Source: CAZXVW01 sp964644025
GTDB taxonomy: Bacteria; Acidobacteriota; Terriglobia; Bryobacterales; Bryobacteraceae
Assembly: GCA_964644025.1 (NCBI GenBank)
Contig: CAZXVW010000002.1
Coordinates: forward strand, 1 to 63,627
Length of the DNA stretch: 63,627 nucleotides
Reading direction: 5' to 3'
Under the pieces are notes generated by a model that saw only the letters and a program-made list of their open reading frames with translations, did not search any database and had not been told where the DNA came from. Below, piece by piece: positions 1 through 8,543 of the stretch (the stretch's first letter is position 1; each line of letters begins with the position of its first letter). The position numbers were made by a program, and so were the translations under genes.

Positions 1-49
1 CGCTGCAAGCGGGCAATTCAATTGATTGCGGGATACCCATTCTGCCGTC

Positions 50-982
50 ATGGACCTTGACCAGCTACATACTTTCCTGGAGGTCGTACGGCTGAAGAGT
101 TTCTCGAAGGCGGCCCAGACCTGCTACCGCACCCAGCCGGCCATCAGCGCCCAGGTGCGCCAGCTCGAGCACGAGCTGAACGCTCCCTTGTTTGAACGCC
201 TCGGCACGCGGATCGCGCTGACGCCCGCCGGGAAGATCTTTCGCGAGTACGCTGCGCGCATCCTGGAGTTGCGGCGCCAGGCCCAGGACAGCATCAACGA
301 GCTGGAGCGCGTACCGCGCGGCGAACTGGTGATCGCCGCCAACGAGGCGAACTGCATCTACGTACTCCCGGGTGTGTTCTCCGAGTTCAAGAAGCAGTTC
401 CCGAACGTCCAGCTTCAGGTGGACCGTTCCTACGGCGCCCGGGTGGTTCGGGCAGTCCTGGACAACCAGGCCGACTTCGGCGTTACCCAGCTTCCCGTGC
501 CGGACAAGAAACTCCAGGTGGTGCCGATTTACACCGACGAAATCAAGCTGATCGTGCCGGCCGCCCACCGGCTGGCGCGTAAGAAGCTCGTCCTGGCGCG
601 GGATCTGCTTGAGGAGCGGCTGTTGCTGCCGCGGGCAGGCAACACTCGCGGCCGCCTCAACGTCTGGCTGGATCTGCTGGAGGAAGACATCCACGTCTCC
701 ATGGAGCTGGATTCCACGGAAATGATGAAACGGTTCGTCCGGGCGGGCCTGGGCCTAGCTTTCCTGGCGGTCTCCAATTGCCGGGAGGAAATCACCGCCG
801 GTACGCTGGCGGCCGTATCATTGGGGCCCGAGCCGATGGTGCGCCGCCTGGGTCTCATCTACCGTAAGGACAAGGCCCTGTCGAAGGCGGCGCTCGGTTT
901 CATCCGGATCACGCTGGAGCAGACGGAGATGAATTCGAACGGCCACCGCGAGGTTCCCGCCCCCCGCGCGGCGGCCCGATAA
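50..982 (+). CDS. LysR-family transcriptional regulator
   Basis: A DNA-binding regulator of 310 residues, the normal LTTR length. The N-terminus holds the winged HTH (about residues 5-60, with the FSKAAQTCYRTQPAIS recognition region and the APLFERLGTRIALTPAG wing), followed by a linker helix and a periplasmic-binding-like effector domain from about residue 90. I chose ATG 50 over the upstream in-frame TTG at 26 because LTTRs start one or two residues before the DLDQLHTF helix. No divergent gene is visible inside the window, so the usual LTTR target cannot be named. The effector is unknown; CysB/Cbl-like or CbbR-like ligands are both possible. Confidence 0.92.
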   Translation: MDLDQLHTFLEVVRLKSFSKAAQTCYRTQPAISAQVRQLEHELNAPLFERLGTRIALTPAGKIFREYAARILELRRQAQDSINELERVPRGELVIAANEANCIYVLPGVFSEFKKQFPNVQLQVDRSYGARVVRAVLDNQADFGVTQLPVPDKKLQVVPIYTDEIKLIVPAAHRLARKKLVLARDLLEERLLLPRAGNTRGRLNVWLDLLEEDIHVSMELDSTEMMKRFVRAGLGLAFLAVSNCREEITAGTLAAVSLGPEPMVRRLGLIYRKDKALSKAALGFIRITLEQTEMNSNGHREVPAPRAAAR

Positions 983-989
983 GCGCTTT

Positions 990-1349
990 ATGGAACGCTT
1001 GACCACCAGGTGCTCGACGATCTTCATCGCCACCGGCGACCGGATGCGTGTCTACCATGACGTCGACGACATTCCCGCCGAGCTTCGCCGGAAGCTGTTC
1101 GCCTCCACTCGCGGCGCCAACTCCGCCACCATCCTCATCGCCGACCGGGCCGGCCGGGAGCAGATCCTGAAGGCAATGCGGCGGGCGCGCGCGGGCCGCT
1201 ACTCCCGGCTCGCGAGTATCCTCATCAACGGAAAGACCGCGCCGGCGCGGCGGAGATCGCGGTTACGCCTCGCTCTGCCCCTGCTGGGCCGCATTCTGCT
1301 GGTGGGTTCCCTCGGCTACTTGTTCTGGGTGCTGGCGGCCTGGCGATGA
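990..1349 (+). CDS. Hypothetical protein with C-terminal membrane anchor
   Basis: Not recognised. The reading frame gives 119 residues from ATG 990, or 101 from the internal ATG at 1044 (MRVYHDVDDIPAELRRKL), which looks the better protein start. The first ~80 residues are soluble and charged. The last ~22 (RILLVGSLGYLFWVLAAW) form one clear membrane helix preceded by an Arg-rich stretch, suggesting an inner-membrane tail anchor with the N-terminus in the cytoplasm. It begins 7 bases after the LysR stop, so the two may be cotranscribed. No catalytic motif is visible. Confidence 0.5.
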   Translation: MERLTTRCSTIFIATGDRMRVYHDVDDIPAELRRKLFASTRGANSATILIADRAGREQILKAMRRARAGRYSRLASILINGKTAPARRRSRLRLALPLLGRILLVGSLGYLFWVLAAWR

Positions 1350-1449
1350 CTACCGGAAGTAAGATAATACCCTCACTTGTTCCTCCCCATACCCCCACCG
1401 GAGTAGGCGAGCCGCGGTACGGTCCCGCCGATCTATTCCCTGAACGGCG

Positions 1450-1893
1450 ATGCGAAACTCCACCGCAACCTGTCCCGCTCTCGGCGCGATTCCCGGCCGC
1501 TGCGCAGCCGAGGAGGCCTTGGCGGCAGCTTTGACGAGCGGCCGCCGCTGTTTTTCCTACGCTGCTGTGTTCCTGGTTGACCACGCCACCGAAATGCTGG
1601 ACGACGGCGATTGGCAGGCCGCCGAGCACGCCCTGATGAGTTTCTGCCAGGAACTGGTCCGGCTGCTTCGACCGGAGGCCCGTCTCTACCGCTGGTCCGG
1701 CACCTCGATCGTCGTCCTGCTGGAGCCGCATTCAACACCGGAGACGGTCCGGCAGGAGCTGGAGCGGCTGCCGGTGGCAGCTCTTCGCCAGGTGATTCCC
1801 CTCCTTTCCTGGCCCGGCAAAGAGCACCTCGACCGCGCCATAGATCTGTTTGTGGCTGAAACCATCGCCAGCGCCCCTGGCCCGGGAGATTGA
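1450..1893 (+). CDS. Degenerate GGDEF-like domain protein
   Basis: A 147-residue protein whose layout resembles a diguanylate cyclase catalytic domain without its active site. A beta-strand YAAVFLVDHATEML (about residues 37-50) sits where LxxxDIDxFK occurs in GGDEF proteins. Residues 79-92 (LYRWSGTSIVVLLE) occupy the place of the R-x-GGDEF-x-hairpin, with SGTSI instead of GGDEF. If the assignment is right the protein cannot make cyclic di-GMP and would be a receptor or scaffold. The PilZ gene follows 93 bases downstream on the same strand, which supports a cyclic-di-GMP connection. The similarity is by eye and could be chance. Confidence 0.5.
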   Translation: MRNSTATCPALGAIPGRCAAEEALAAALTSGRRCFSYAAVFLVDHATEMLDDGDWQAAEHALMSFCQELVRLLRPEARLYRWSGTSIVVLLEPHSTPETVRQELERLPVAALRQVIPLLSWPGKEHLDRAIDLFVAETIASAPGPGD

Positions 1894-1986
1894 CGCCCGG
1901 TCCCGCCGGCTCTCTCAGCCGTGGGCCAGGGAAAAGTGCATCCCATTTGCCTCTAGAGAAAAGCTAATTCCGCCGATACATGACGT

Positions 1987-2364
1987 ATGGACCGTAGACG
2001 TGAACCTCGCTTCGAAACCGGCCAGGAAGCACAGATCACTCTCCTCGATGAGCAACCTGCTACCATGCCGGCGCGGCTCGAGAATCTCTCGGCCCGTGGA
2101 ATGAGATTGATAACCAACCAGCCGCTACCGGTGAACAGCCCGGTCCGGGTAGACTTGAATAGGTCCGTCCTGTTGGGCGAGGTGTGTTATGTCCAGCCCC
2201 TGGGAAAAGGGTTCGCGATCGGGCTCGTGTTGAGTGAGGTGCTGCATGAGGTTCCGGAACTTCAGCCGCTGGTGGCGGCGATCTTGGGGGAGGACAAGCA
2301 GCCGGCGGAGACGGAGGCGCAGGCGCCAGCGCCGACAGGCAACGCGGGCGGGAAATCCTCGTGA
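1987..2364 (+). CDS. PilZ-domain protein
   Basis: A 125-residue single-domain protein. It has the two PilZ signatures: an Arg-rich RRREPRF segment at residues 3-9 and NLSARGMRL around residues 33-41, matching the (D/N)xSxxG second motif. Both are known to contact cyclic di-GMP. The C-terminal ~25 residues are low complexity (Gln/Glu/Ala/Pro) and probably disordered. It lies after the degenerate GGDEF gene and is likely an effector of cyclic-di-GMP signalling. The output is unknown; the window's exopolysaccharide genes are one candidate target but nothing in the sequence links them directly. Confidence 0.85.
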   Translation: MDRRREPRFETGQEAQITLLDEQPATMPARLENLSARGMRLITNQPLPVNSPVRVDLNRSVLLGEVCYVQPLGKGFAIGLVLSEVLHEVPELQPLVAAILGEDKQPAETEAQAPAPTGNAGGKSS

Positions 2365-2427
2365 ACAGCCCACCCCGTTGCGCTTTGCCGGCTCTCGCTC
2401 GGGCGTAACGGGGCTTGCCCGTCCAGG

Positions 2428-3882
2428 CTAGCTCGTGTGGTAGTCCCGCCCAAGGTCGCTGTTCTTGCACGAGGCCGCCCACTCGGTCAACGTAGCCTTC
2501 ATCGAGCGGGCGATTTCGGGTTTCACCTGGATCATGTTTTCCCGCTCGCCGGGGTCGATCGCGATATCGAAGAGCATGTCCTGGTCGGCCCGGGCATCGT
2601 CCAGGTAAGAGAGGAACTTGTAACGGTTGCCGATCAGCGCCTTGTCCGGTGAGCCCAGCCGACTCCTGGTTCCATTTTCCCCCCGGTCGGTCGTCTCGAA
2701 GCCGATGGGGCGCGGCCGCTCCTTCATGGTTCCCTCGATGAGCGGCAACAGGCTGACGCCGTCGATCGGCTCGGGCTGCCCTTTCATCTGGAAGCCCAGC
2801 ACATCGAGCACCGTCGGGAAGTAATCGCAGGTGGAACAGGGAATGCTCGTCGAGCGACCGGGGTGGACACGGTCCGGCCATACCAGGATGCCCGGCACGC
2901 GGATACCGCCCTCGAACAAGCTGCGCTTCCGGCCACGGAGTCCGCCCGCCGAACCACGATACTCTCTCTGGTAGTGATTCCGGCCCTCCGGCCCGTTATC
3001 GCTGGTGTACCAGAGCATCGTATGGTTTTCGATTCCGAGATCCCGCAACTCCTGGCGGAGCCGCCCGATCTGCTCGTCCATGGCCGTGATCACCCCGTAG
3101 AAATGCTGCTCGCCCTCACTGAACCGCGAATACATGGCCTTGTAGCGCGGCCCGGCGACCACCGGTCCGTGCGGCGCGTGGAACCAGATCACTGCGAGAA
3201 AGGGCTTGCCCTCCCGAACCGACCGGCGGATGAACGGGATGGCTTTGTCCATGATGATGCGGCTGTCATCGCCGACGAGACCTTCGGCCGGGCCGTCAGT
3301 GATGTTGCGGCCGTTGTGCCAGTAAAGGGTACGGACATCTCGCCGGCCGTTCTTGTCCCGCCAGGTGTACGGGTCCCAGGTGGGCACGTTGTACTCGGTG
3401 GAGAACCACTCGTCAAAGCCGTTCATGCCGGGCGTGGAATAGTGCTTCTCCGGGTGCCGGTTCTTCTTTCCCGAGAAGCTGGGGCTGAGCGTGCCCAGGT
3501 GCCACTTGCCGAAATGGCCGGTGAGGTAACCCTGCGTCTTGAGCGCTTCGGCCAGGGTGATCTCTTCTTTTTTCATGTGGCCGGTGTTCGCCGAGTAGAT
3601 GCCGTAGCGCCAGGGATGGCGGCCGGTGAGAGCACTGCCGCGGGTCGGCGAGCAGACGGGCGCGCCGGAGTAGAAACGGTCGAACCGGATGCCCTCGGTG
3701 GACATCTGGTCCAGGTTCGGCGTGCGGATGTACGGATGGCCGTTATAGCCGGTGTCGCCCCAGCCCTGGTCATCGGCCATGCAGAGGATCACGTTTGGGC
3801 GCGAGCGATTCGCCGCCGCTGGTTGCACCCGCAGGGCGGCCGCTCCCGGGATCAGGCTTTTCAGTAAGGTTCGTCGTTGCAT
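2428..3882 (-). CDS. Sulfatase (arylsulfatase A-like, FGly type)
   Basis: A sulfuric ester hydrolase of 484 residues. The N-terminus QRRTLLKSLIPGAAAL is Tat-like, so export is likely. Metal ligands are the Asp pair in MADDQGWGD (about 36-43). The Cys of CSPTR (about residue 77) is the site converted to formylglycine, and TGRHPWR follows as in the family signature. ATG 3882 was chosen because the leader starts there; the frame extends upstream with non-coding-like sequence. It is the last gene of a probable unit with the KDG kinase and a small membrane protein. The substrate is probably a sulfated glycan. No FGly-generating enzyme is in the window. Confidence 0.93.
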   Translation of the reverse strand: MQRRTLLKSLIPGAAALRVQPAAANRSRPNVILCMADDQGWGDTGYNGHPYIRTPNLDQMSTEGIRFDRFYSGAPVCSPTRGSALTGRHPWRYGIYSANTGHMKKEEITLAEALKTQGYLTGHFGKWHLGTLSPSFSGKKNRHPEKHYSTPGMNGFDEWFSTEYNVPTWDPYTWRDKNGRRDVRTLYWHNGRNITDGPAEGLVGDDSRIIMDKAIPFIRRSVREGKPFLAVIWFHAPHGPVVAGPRYKAMYSRFSEGEQHFYGVITAMDEQIGRLRQELRDLGIENHTMLWYTSDNGPEGRNHYQREYRGSAGGLRGRKRSLFEGGIRVPGILVWPDRVHPGRSTSIPCSTCDYFPTVLDVLGFQMKGQPEPIDGVSLLPLIEGTMKERPRPIGFETTDRGENGTRSRLGSPDKALIGNRYKFLSYLDDARADQDMLFDIAIDPGERENMIQVKPEIARSMKATLTEWAASCKNSDLGRDYHTS

Positions 3883-4160
3883 TGGTGCGGTTCCTTTTCT
3901 ATTCGATTCCTGTACCGTCTCACCACCCGCGCTACGTCTCCCTGCCGACTGCTGAGCACCATCTTCCGCACGCAGAAGGCGTCCCAGAGAATGCCGTTGT
4001 GCTTGCGGCCGGAGAAGATCACGTACATCGCGGAGCTGACGCCGGCGCTTTCGGGCCGCACCGTTTCCCACTGCCTCTCGGCCCGCAGAAGAAAAAGAGC
4101 TCCCGGCAGCAGCGTGATACCGGCGACTGCCGGGAGCCATCGTATAATTGCGGATGCCAT
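3861..4160 (-). CDS. Small hypothetical membrane protein
   Basis: Not recognised. Starting at the ATG of 4160 the frame encodes 99 residues, with a hydrophobic N-terminal helix (IIRWLPAVAGITLLPGALFLL) followed by a basic, mostly soluble tail. It lies 31 bases after the KDG kinase stop, and its last 22 bases overlap the start of the sulfatase gene, which is typical of operon packing. No Shine-Dalgarno sequence is obvious, and one longer in-frame start exists at 4217. It could still be a non-coding frame in the gap between two real genes. Confidence 0.4.
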   Translation of the reverse strand: MASAIIRWLPAVAGITLLPGALFLLRAERQWETVRPESAGVSSAMYVIFSGRKHNGILWDAFCVRKMVLSSRQGDVARVVRRYRNRIEKEPHQCNDEPY

Positions 4161-4191
4161 ATGGCGCCGCGTCCAACGATACGGTTCTATT

Positions 4192-5226
4192 CTACCTCTG
4201 CACGCGCCCGGATCCACCTCCCTTAATGAGCGCCTGGACCTCCTCGACGGTGAGGCGGGCGAAGTCGCCGGAGATCGAGTGCTTCAGGCAGGAGGCCGCT
4301 ACAGCGAACTCGAGCGCCTCGGCATGGGTGGCAAGCTTGTTCAGCCCGTAGATGAGGCCGGCCGCGAAGCAGTCGCCGCCGCCCACGCGATCGACGATGT
4401 GCGTGATCTCGTAGTGCCGGCTCACCAGGAACTCGCGGCGGTCGTTCAAGCAGGCCGACCAGCCGTTGTGGGAGGCGCTGCGCGATTCGCGCAGGGTGAT
4501 CGCCATCAGCTTCAGGTTCGGGTAAGCGTCCAGCACCTTGGCGGTGAGTTCCCGGTACTTGGCGGTCTCCAGTTCGCCGGCCTCCACGTCGACGTCCACG
4601 TGAATGCCGAGCGCCTTCTGGCAGTCCTCTTCATTGGCCACGCCGACGTCGACGAACTTCACCAGCTCGCCCATCACTTCGCTGGGCTGCTTGCCGTACT
4701 TCCACAGCTTCTTCCGGTAGTTGAGATCGCAGGAAACGGTGAGGCCCTTTTGCTTGGCCACGCGGACGCTTTCCAGCGCCAGGTCGGCGGCGCCCTGGCT
4801 CAGCGCCGGGGTGATGCCGGTGATGTGGAACCACCCGGCACCGTCGAAGACCTTGTCCCAGTCGATGTCGCCGGGCTTGGCCAGGGCGATGGCGGTGTGG
4901 TCGCGGTCGTAGACGACTTTGGAAGGCCGCTGGTTGGCGCCCCGTTCAACGAAATAGACGCCGAGACGGCCAGGCGCGCGCACGATGTAGGAGGGATCGA
5001 CACGGAAACGCCGCAGCTCGGCGATGAAAGCCTCGGCGATCGGGTTAGCGGGCGGCAGCACGGTCACGTAGCGCACCGGCATGCCGAAGTTGCCAAGCGC
5101 GACGGCCACGTTCGCCTCGCCGCCTCCCCAAGTGGCCTGGAACTCGGGCCGCTGCAGAAAACGGTCGAAATCCGGCGGCGCCAGCCGTAGCATGATTTCT
5201 CCGAAGGTAACGATGGTGGTGGACAT
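4192..5226 (-). CDS. kdgK: PfkB-family sugar kinase, probable 2-keto-3-deoxygluconate kinase
   Basis: A 344-residue cytoplasmic ribokinase-family enzyme, expected to phosphorylate KDG to KDPG in uronate and deoxy-sugar catabolism. It starts with the family's TIVTFGEIMLRLAPP strand. It has the GGGEANVAVALGNFG substrate region near residue 32 and the C-terminal PfkB signature VDRVGGGDCFAAGLIYG, which contains the catalytic Asp and anion hole. ATG 5226 is the start that fits the domain; the longer frame adds unrelated residues. The adjacent sulfatase and GH2 genes suggest uronate- or galactose-rich polymer degradation. Other ketose or deoxy-ketose substrates cannot be excluded. Confidence 0.85.
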   Translation of the reverse strand: MSTTIVTFGEIMLRLAPPDFDRFLQRPEFQATWGGGEANVAVALGNFGMPVRYVTVLPPANPIAEAFIAELRRFRVDPSYIVRAPGRLGVYFVERGANQRPSKVVYDRDHTAIALAKPGDIDWDKVFDGAGWFHITGITPALSQGAADLALESVRVAKQKGLTVSCDLNYRKKLWKYGKQPSEVMGELVKFVDVGVANEEDCQKALGIHVDVDVEAGELETAKYRELTAKVLDAYPNLKLMAITLRESRSASHNGWSACLNDRREFLVSRHYEITHIVDRVGGGDCFAAGLIYGLNKLATHAEALEFAVAASCLKHSISGDFARLTVEEVQALIKGGGSGRVQR

Positions 5227-5346
5227 AGGATTCGGCCAATGATTGTAGCAAACGCGCGGGCACGGCGACGCGGCCCGTGGCCACCTGATCCCCTGCCCCG
5301 CTGCCGGAAAATGACGCGGGGGCGGCGGCTGTGTAACATAAAAGTC

Positions 5347-8300
5347 ATGCAGCGAATCCACCGGTTCTTTCTCTTGTTCGGCGTGGCCGGGCTGGCCGCC
5401 GCCTCCCTGGGCGCCACGGATTGGGAAGACCCCAGCATCATCGGACGAAACAAGGAGGCCCCTCACGCCACCCTGATGGTTTACCCGGATAGCGCCACCG
5501 CGCTCACCGGCCGGAGGGAGGCGTCACCGTATTTCCAGTCGCTCAACGGGACGTGGAAGTTCCATTGGGTTCCTACGCCCGAACAGCGGCCGCTAGAGTT
5601 CTACGAAACCGATTATGAGGTGAGCGGATGGGACGACATTCCGGTCCCCTCCAACTGGCAGATGCTCGGCTACGGTTACCCGCACTACACCAACAGAATT
5701 TACCCGTTCAAGAAAGACCCGCCTTACATCCGCCATGCCCACAACCCGGTCGGCTCCTACCGGCGTGACTTCACCGTGCCCAGGACCTGGAGCGGGCGCC
5801 GCGTCTTTATTCATTTCGACGGCGTCGAGTCGGCTTTCTACCTGTGGATCAACGGCAAGAAGGTCGGCTACAGCCAGGGCAGCCGGACGCCGGCGGAGTT
5901 CGACATTACCGGCTATCTGCGGCCCGGCAACAACGTGCTGGCGGCCGAAGTGTACCGTTTCTCGGACGGTTCCTACCTGGAGGACCAGGATTTCTGGCGG
6001 CTCAGCGGTATCTTCCGGGACGTTTACCTGTTTTCCGTGCCCCGCCTGCATATCCGGGACTTCGAGGTCCGGACGCCGCTCGATGCCGCCTACCGGGACG
6101 CGCAACTGAAAGTGACGGTGAAGCTGCACAACTACGGCTCCGAGCCGGCCGCCGCGCGGATCGAGGCCGAGTTGCTGGATGATGCCGGCCAGAAGGTGCT
6201 CGAGTTGCCGCCGATGAAAGCGTCAGTGCCGGGCGCCTCGGAAACCACCCTGGAGACCGAGCAAAAGGTATCCAACCCCCGGAAATGGTCGGCGGAGTTG
6301 CCGAACCTTTACAAGCTGCTGTTGGCGCTCAAAGACTCCTCCGGCAAGACCATCGAAGTGATTCCCTGCACCTTCGGCTTCCGCCAGGTGGAGATCAAGA
6401 ACGGACAACTGCTGGTGAACGGCAAGGCGGTTTACTTCAAAGGCGCCGACCGCCACGAGCACGACCCCGACCTCGGTCACGTGCCCACCACCGCGATGAT
6501 GATCAAGGACATCCGGCTGATGAAGCAGTTCAACATCAATGCCGTGCGCACCAGCCACTACCCAAACACGCCGGAATGGTATGAGCTGTGCGACCGTTAC
6601 GGCATCTACCTGATCGATGAAGCCAACATCGAATCCCACGGCATGGGCTACCGTCCGGACACGACGCTGGCCAACAAGCCCGAGTGGGAGAAGGCGCACC
6701 TGGACCGCATCCAGCGCATGGTGGAGCGGGATAAGAACCATCCTTCGGTCATCATCTGGTCCATGGGCAACGAGGCCGGCTTCGGGGTGAATTTCGTCAA
6801 GGCCAGCCAGTGGATTCACCAGCGGGATCCCAGCCGCCCGGTTCACTACGAGCGCGCCGGGACCGACCGGGCAGTGGACATGTATTCGCCGATGTACGCC
6901 CGGATTCCCCGGCTGATCCAGTACGCCGAAACCAAACCCGACCGCCCGCTGATCCTGTGCGAGTACGCGCACGCCATGGGCAACAGCGTCGGCAACCTGC
7001 AGGATTACTGGGACGTGATCGAGAAGTATCCGGTGCTGCAGGGCGGCTTCATCTGGGACTGGGTGGACCAGGGCTTGCGCCACCAGACCGCCGCCGGAGA
7101 CGAGTTCTGGGCCTATGGCGGCGATTACGGTGACAAGCCCAACGACGGCAATTTCTGCATCAACGGCCTGGTGATGCCGGACCGCGTGCCGCATCCATCG
7201 CTTTATGAAGTGAAGAAGGTTTACCAGAACATCAAAGTGTTGCCGGTGGACCTGGAAGCGGGCACGGTGCGGATTCGCAACAAGTACTTTTTCCGCAACC
7301 TCGATTTCGTCGATATCGCCTGGGAGGTGACCGAGGACGGCGTCGTGATCGAGAAGGGGAGCCTGCCCCCGGTTCCCGTTGCTCCCCAGGCGGAGAAACA
7401 GATCCGGATCCCGTACCGCAAACCGCGGCTGCGTCCCGGCAGCGAGTATTTCCTGAAAGTGAGCTTTTCGCTGGCCAGAGATACGATCTGGGCGCCGCGA
7501 GGCCACGTCCTCGCCTGGGACCAGTTCCGGCTTCCCTTCAAGACGCCCCCGGCGCCGAAGCCCGACATCGGCGCCATGCCGCCGGTGAAGCTGGCCGACT
7601 CGCCCGCGGGGATCACCGTAACCGGCGCCAACTTCGAGCTGCGCGTGGGCAAGAAGAGCGGCTCTATCGAATCCTACAAAGTGAACGGCAAGGAGCTGAT
7701 CGTCACTCCCCTGGCGCCGAACTTCTGGCGCGCGCCGATTGACAATGACATCGGCAACCGCATGCCGCTGCGCCTTGGCCTCTGGCGCCAAGCGGGCCCG
7801 CAGCGCGAGGTAACCGGCGTCACGGCGAAGCAACTGAAGCCGCAGGTAGTGCGCATTATCGCTGATTCCGTCTTGCCGGCCGGCGGTTCAGAGTACCGGA
7901 ACACATATACGGTTTACGGCAGCGGCGACGTGGTGGTGGAGGCCGACTTCACCCCGCGCGGCAAGCTGCCGAACCTGCCCCGCTTTGGGATGCAGATGGC
8001 CATCCCGGGCGAGTTCCACCAGATGAGCTGGTACGGGCGCGGGCCGCAGGAAACTTACTGGGACCGCAAGACCGGCGCCGCCGTGGGACGCTACTCCGGG
8101 CCGGTGGAGAAAGAGATTTACGTCTATGTCCGGCCGCAGGAGAACGGCAACAAGACCGACGTGCGCTGGATGGCGCTCACCGATGCTGACGGCGCCGGAC
8201 TGCTGGCGGTCGGCATGCCGCTGCTCAGCGCCAGCGCCTGGCCGTTCACCATGGATCAACTCGAGCGGGCAGCGCACACGCACGAGCTGCCGCGGGACAA

Positions 8301-8481
8301 CAAGATCACCGTGAACCTGGACTACAAGCAAATGGGGGTCGGCGGCGACAACAGTTGGGGCGCGCGGACCCACCCGGAGTACACGCTGCCGGCCAAGGCG
8401 TACCATTACAAGTTCCGCCTGCGGCCACTGACCGGCAAAAGCGAGGACCCGGCCCGGCTGAGCAAGCTGGCGTTCGAGTAA
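5347..8481 (+). CDS. Secreted beta-galactosidase, glycoside hydrolase family 2
   Basis: A 1044-residue enzyme of the large LacZ type with a signal peptide (MQRIHRFFLLFGVAGLAAAS), so it acts in the periplasm or outside. In order it has a sugar-binding jelly roll (residues ~45-220), an Ig-like domain, the TIM barrel (~330-620), a second Ig-like domain and the C-terminal Bgal small-chain domain (~760-1030). The acid/base Glu is in MGNEAGFG (about E476) and the nucleophile in LCEYAHAMGNS (about E539). It is transcribed divergently from kdgK across a 120-base gap that must carry both promoters. Exo-beta-galactosidase is the likely activity. Confidence 0.95.
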   Translation: MQRIHRFFLLFGVAGLAAASLGATDWEDPSIIGRNKEAPHATLMVYPDSATALTGRREASPYFQSLNGTWKFHWVPTPEQRPLEFYETDYEVSGWDDIPVPSNWQMLGYGYPHYTNRIYPFKKDPPYIRHAHNPVGSYRRDFTVPRTWSGRRVFIHFDGVESAFYLWINGKKVGYSQGSRTPAEFDITGYLRPGNNVLAAEVYRFSDGSYLEDQDFWRLSGIFRDVYLFSVPRLHIRDFEVRTPLDAAYRDAQLKVTVKLHNYGSEPAAARIEAELLDDAGQKVLELPPMKASVPGASETTLETEQKVSNPRKWSAELPNLYKLLLALKDSSGKTIEVIPCTFGFRQVEIKNGQLLVNGKAVYFKGADRHEHDPDLGHVPTTAMMIKDIRLMKQFNINAVRTSHYPNTPEWYELCDRYGIYLIDEANIESHGMGYRPDTTLANKPEWEKAHLDRIQRMVERDKNHPSVIIWSMGNEAGFGVNFVKASQWIHQRDPSRPVHYERAGTDRAVDMYSPMYARIPRLIQYAETKPDRPLILCEYAHAMGNSVGNLQDYWDVIEKYPVLQGGFIWDWVDQGLRHQTAAGDEFWAYGGDYGDKPNDGNFCINGLVMPDRVPHPSLYEVKKVYQNIKVLPVDLEAGTVRIRNKYFFRNLDFVDIAWEVTEDGVVIEKGSLPPVPVAPQAEKQIRIPYRKPRLRPGSEYFLKVSFSLARDTIWAPRGHVLAWDQFRLPFKTPPAPKPDIGAMPPVKLADSPAGITVTGANFELRVGKKSGSIESYKVNGKELIVTPLAPNFWRAPIDNDIGNRMPLRLGLWRQAGPQREVTGVTAKQLKPQVVRIIADSVLPAGGSEYRNTYTVYGSGDVVVEADFTPRGKLPNLPRFGMQMAIPGEFHQMSWYGRGPQETYWDRKTGAAVGRYSGPVEKEIYVYVRPQENGNKTDVRWMALTDADGAGLLAVGMPLLSASAWPFTMDQLERAAHTHELPRDNKITVNLDYKQMGVGGDNSWGARTHPEYTLPAKAYHYKFRLRPLTGKSEDPARLSKLAFE

Positions 8482-8543
8482 CGCGCCGCGGCGATCATCG
8501 GCGAGTGGACCAGGCGAAGCCAGAGGCCGGCCGCGCGGCAGCC

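Noticed and set aside
3877..5190. Plus-strand open frame of 437 codons over the sulfatase/KDG kinase genes
   Set aside because: Antisense to KdgK and composition is non-protein-like (Val/Ala/Gly/His runs).
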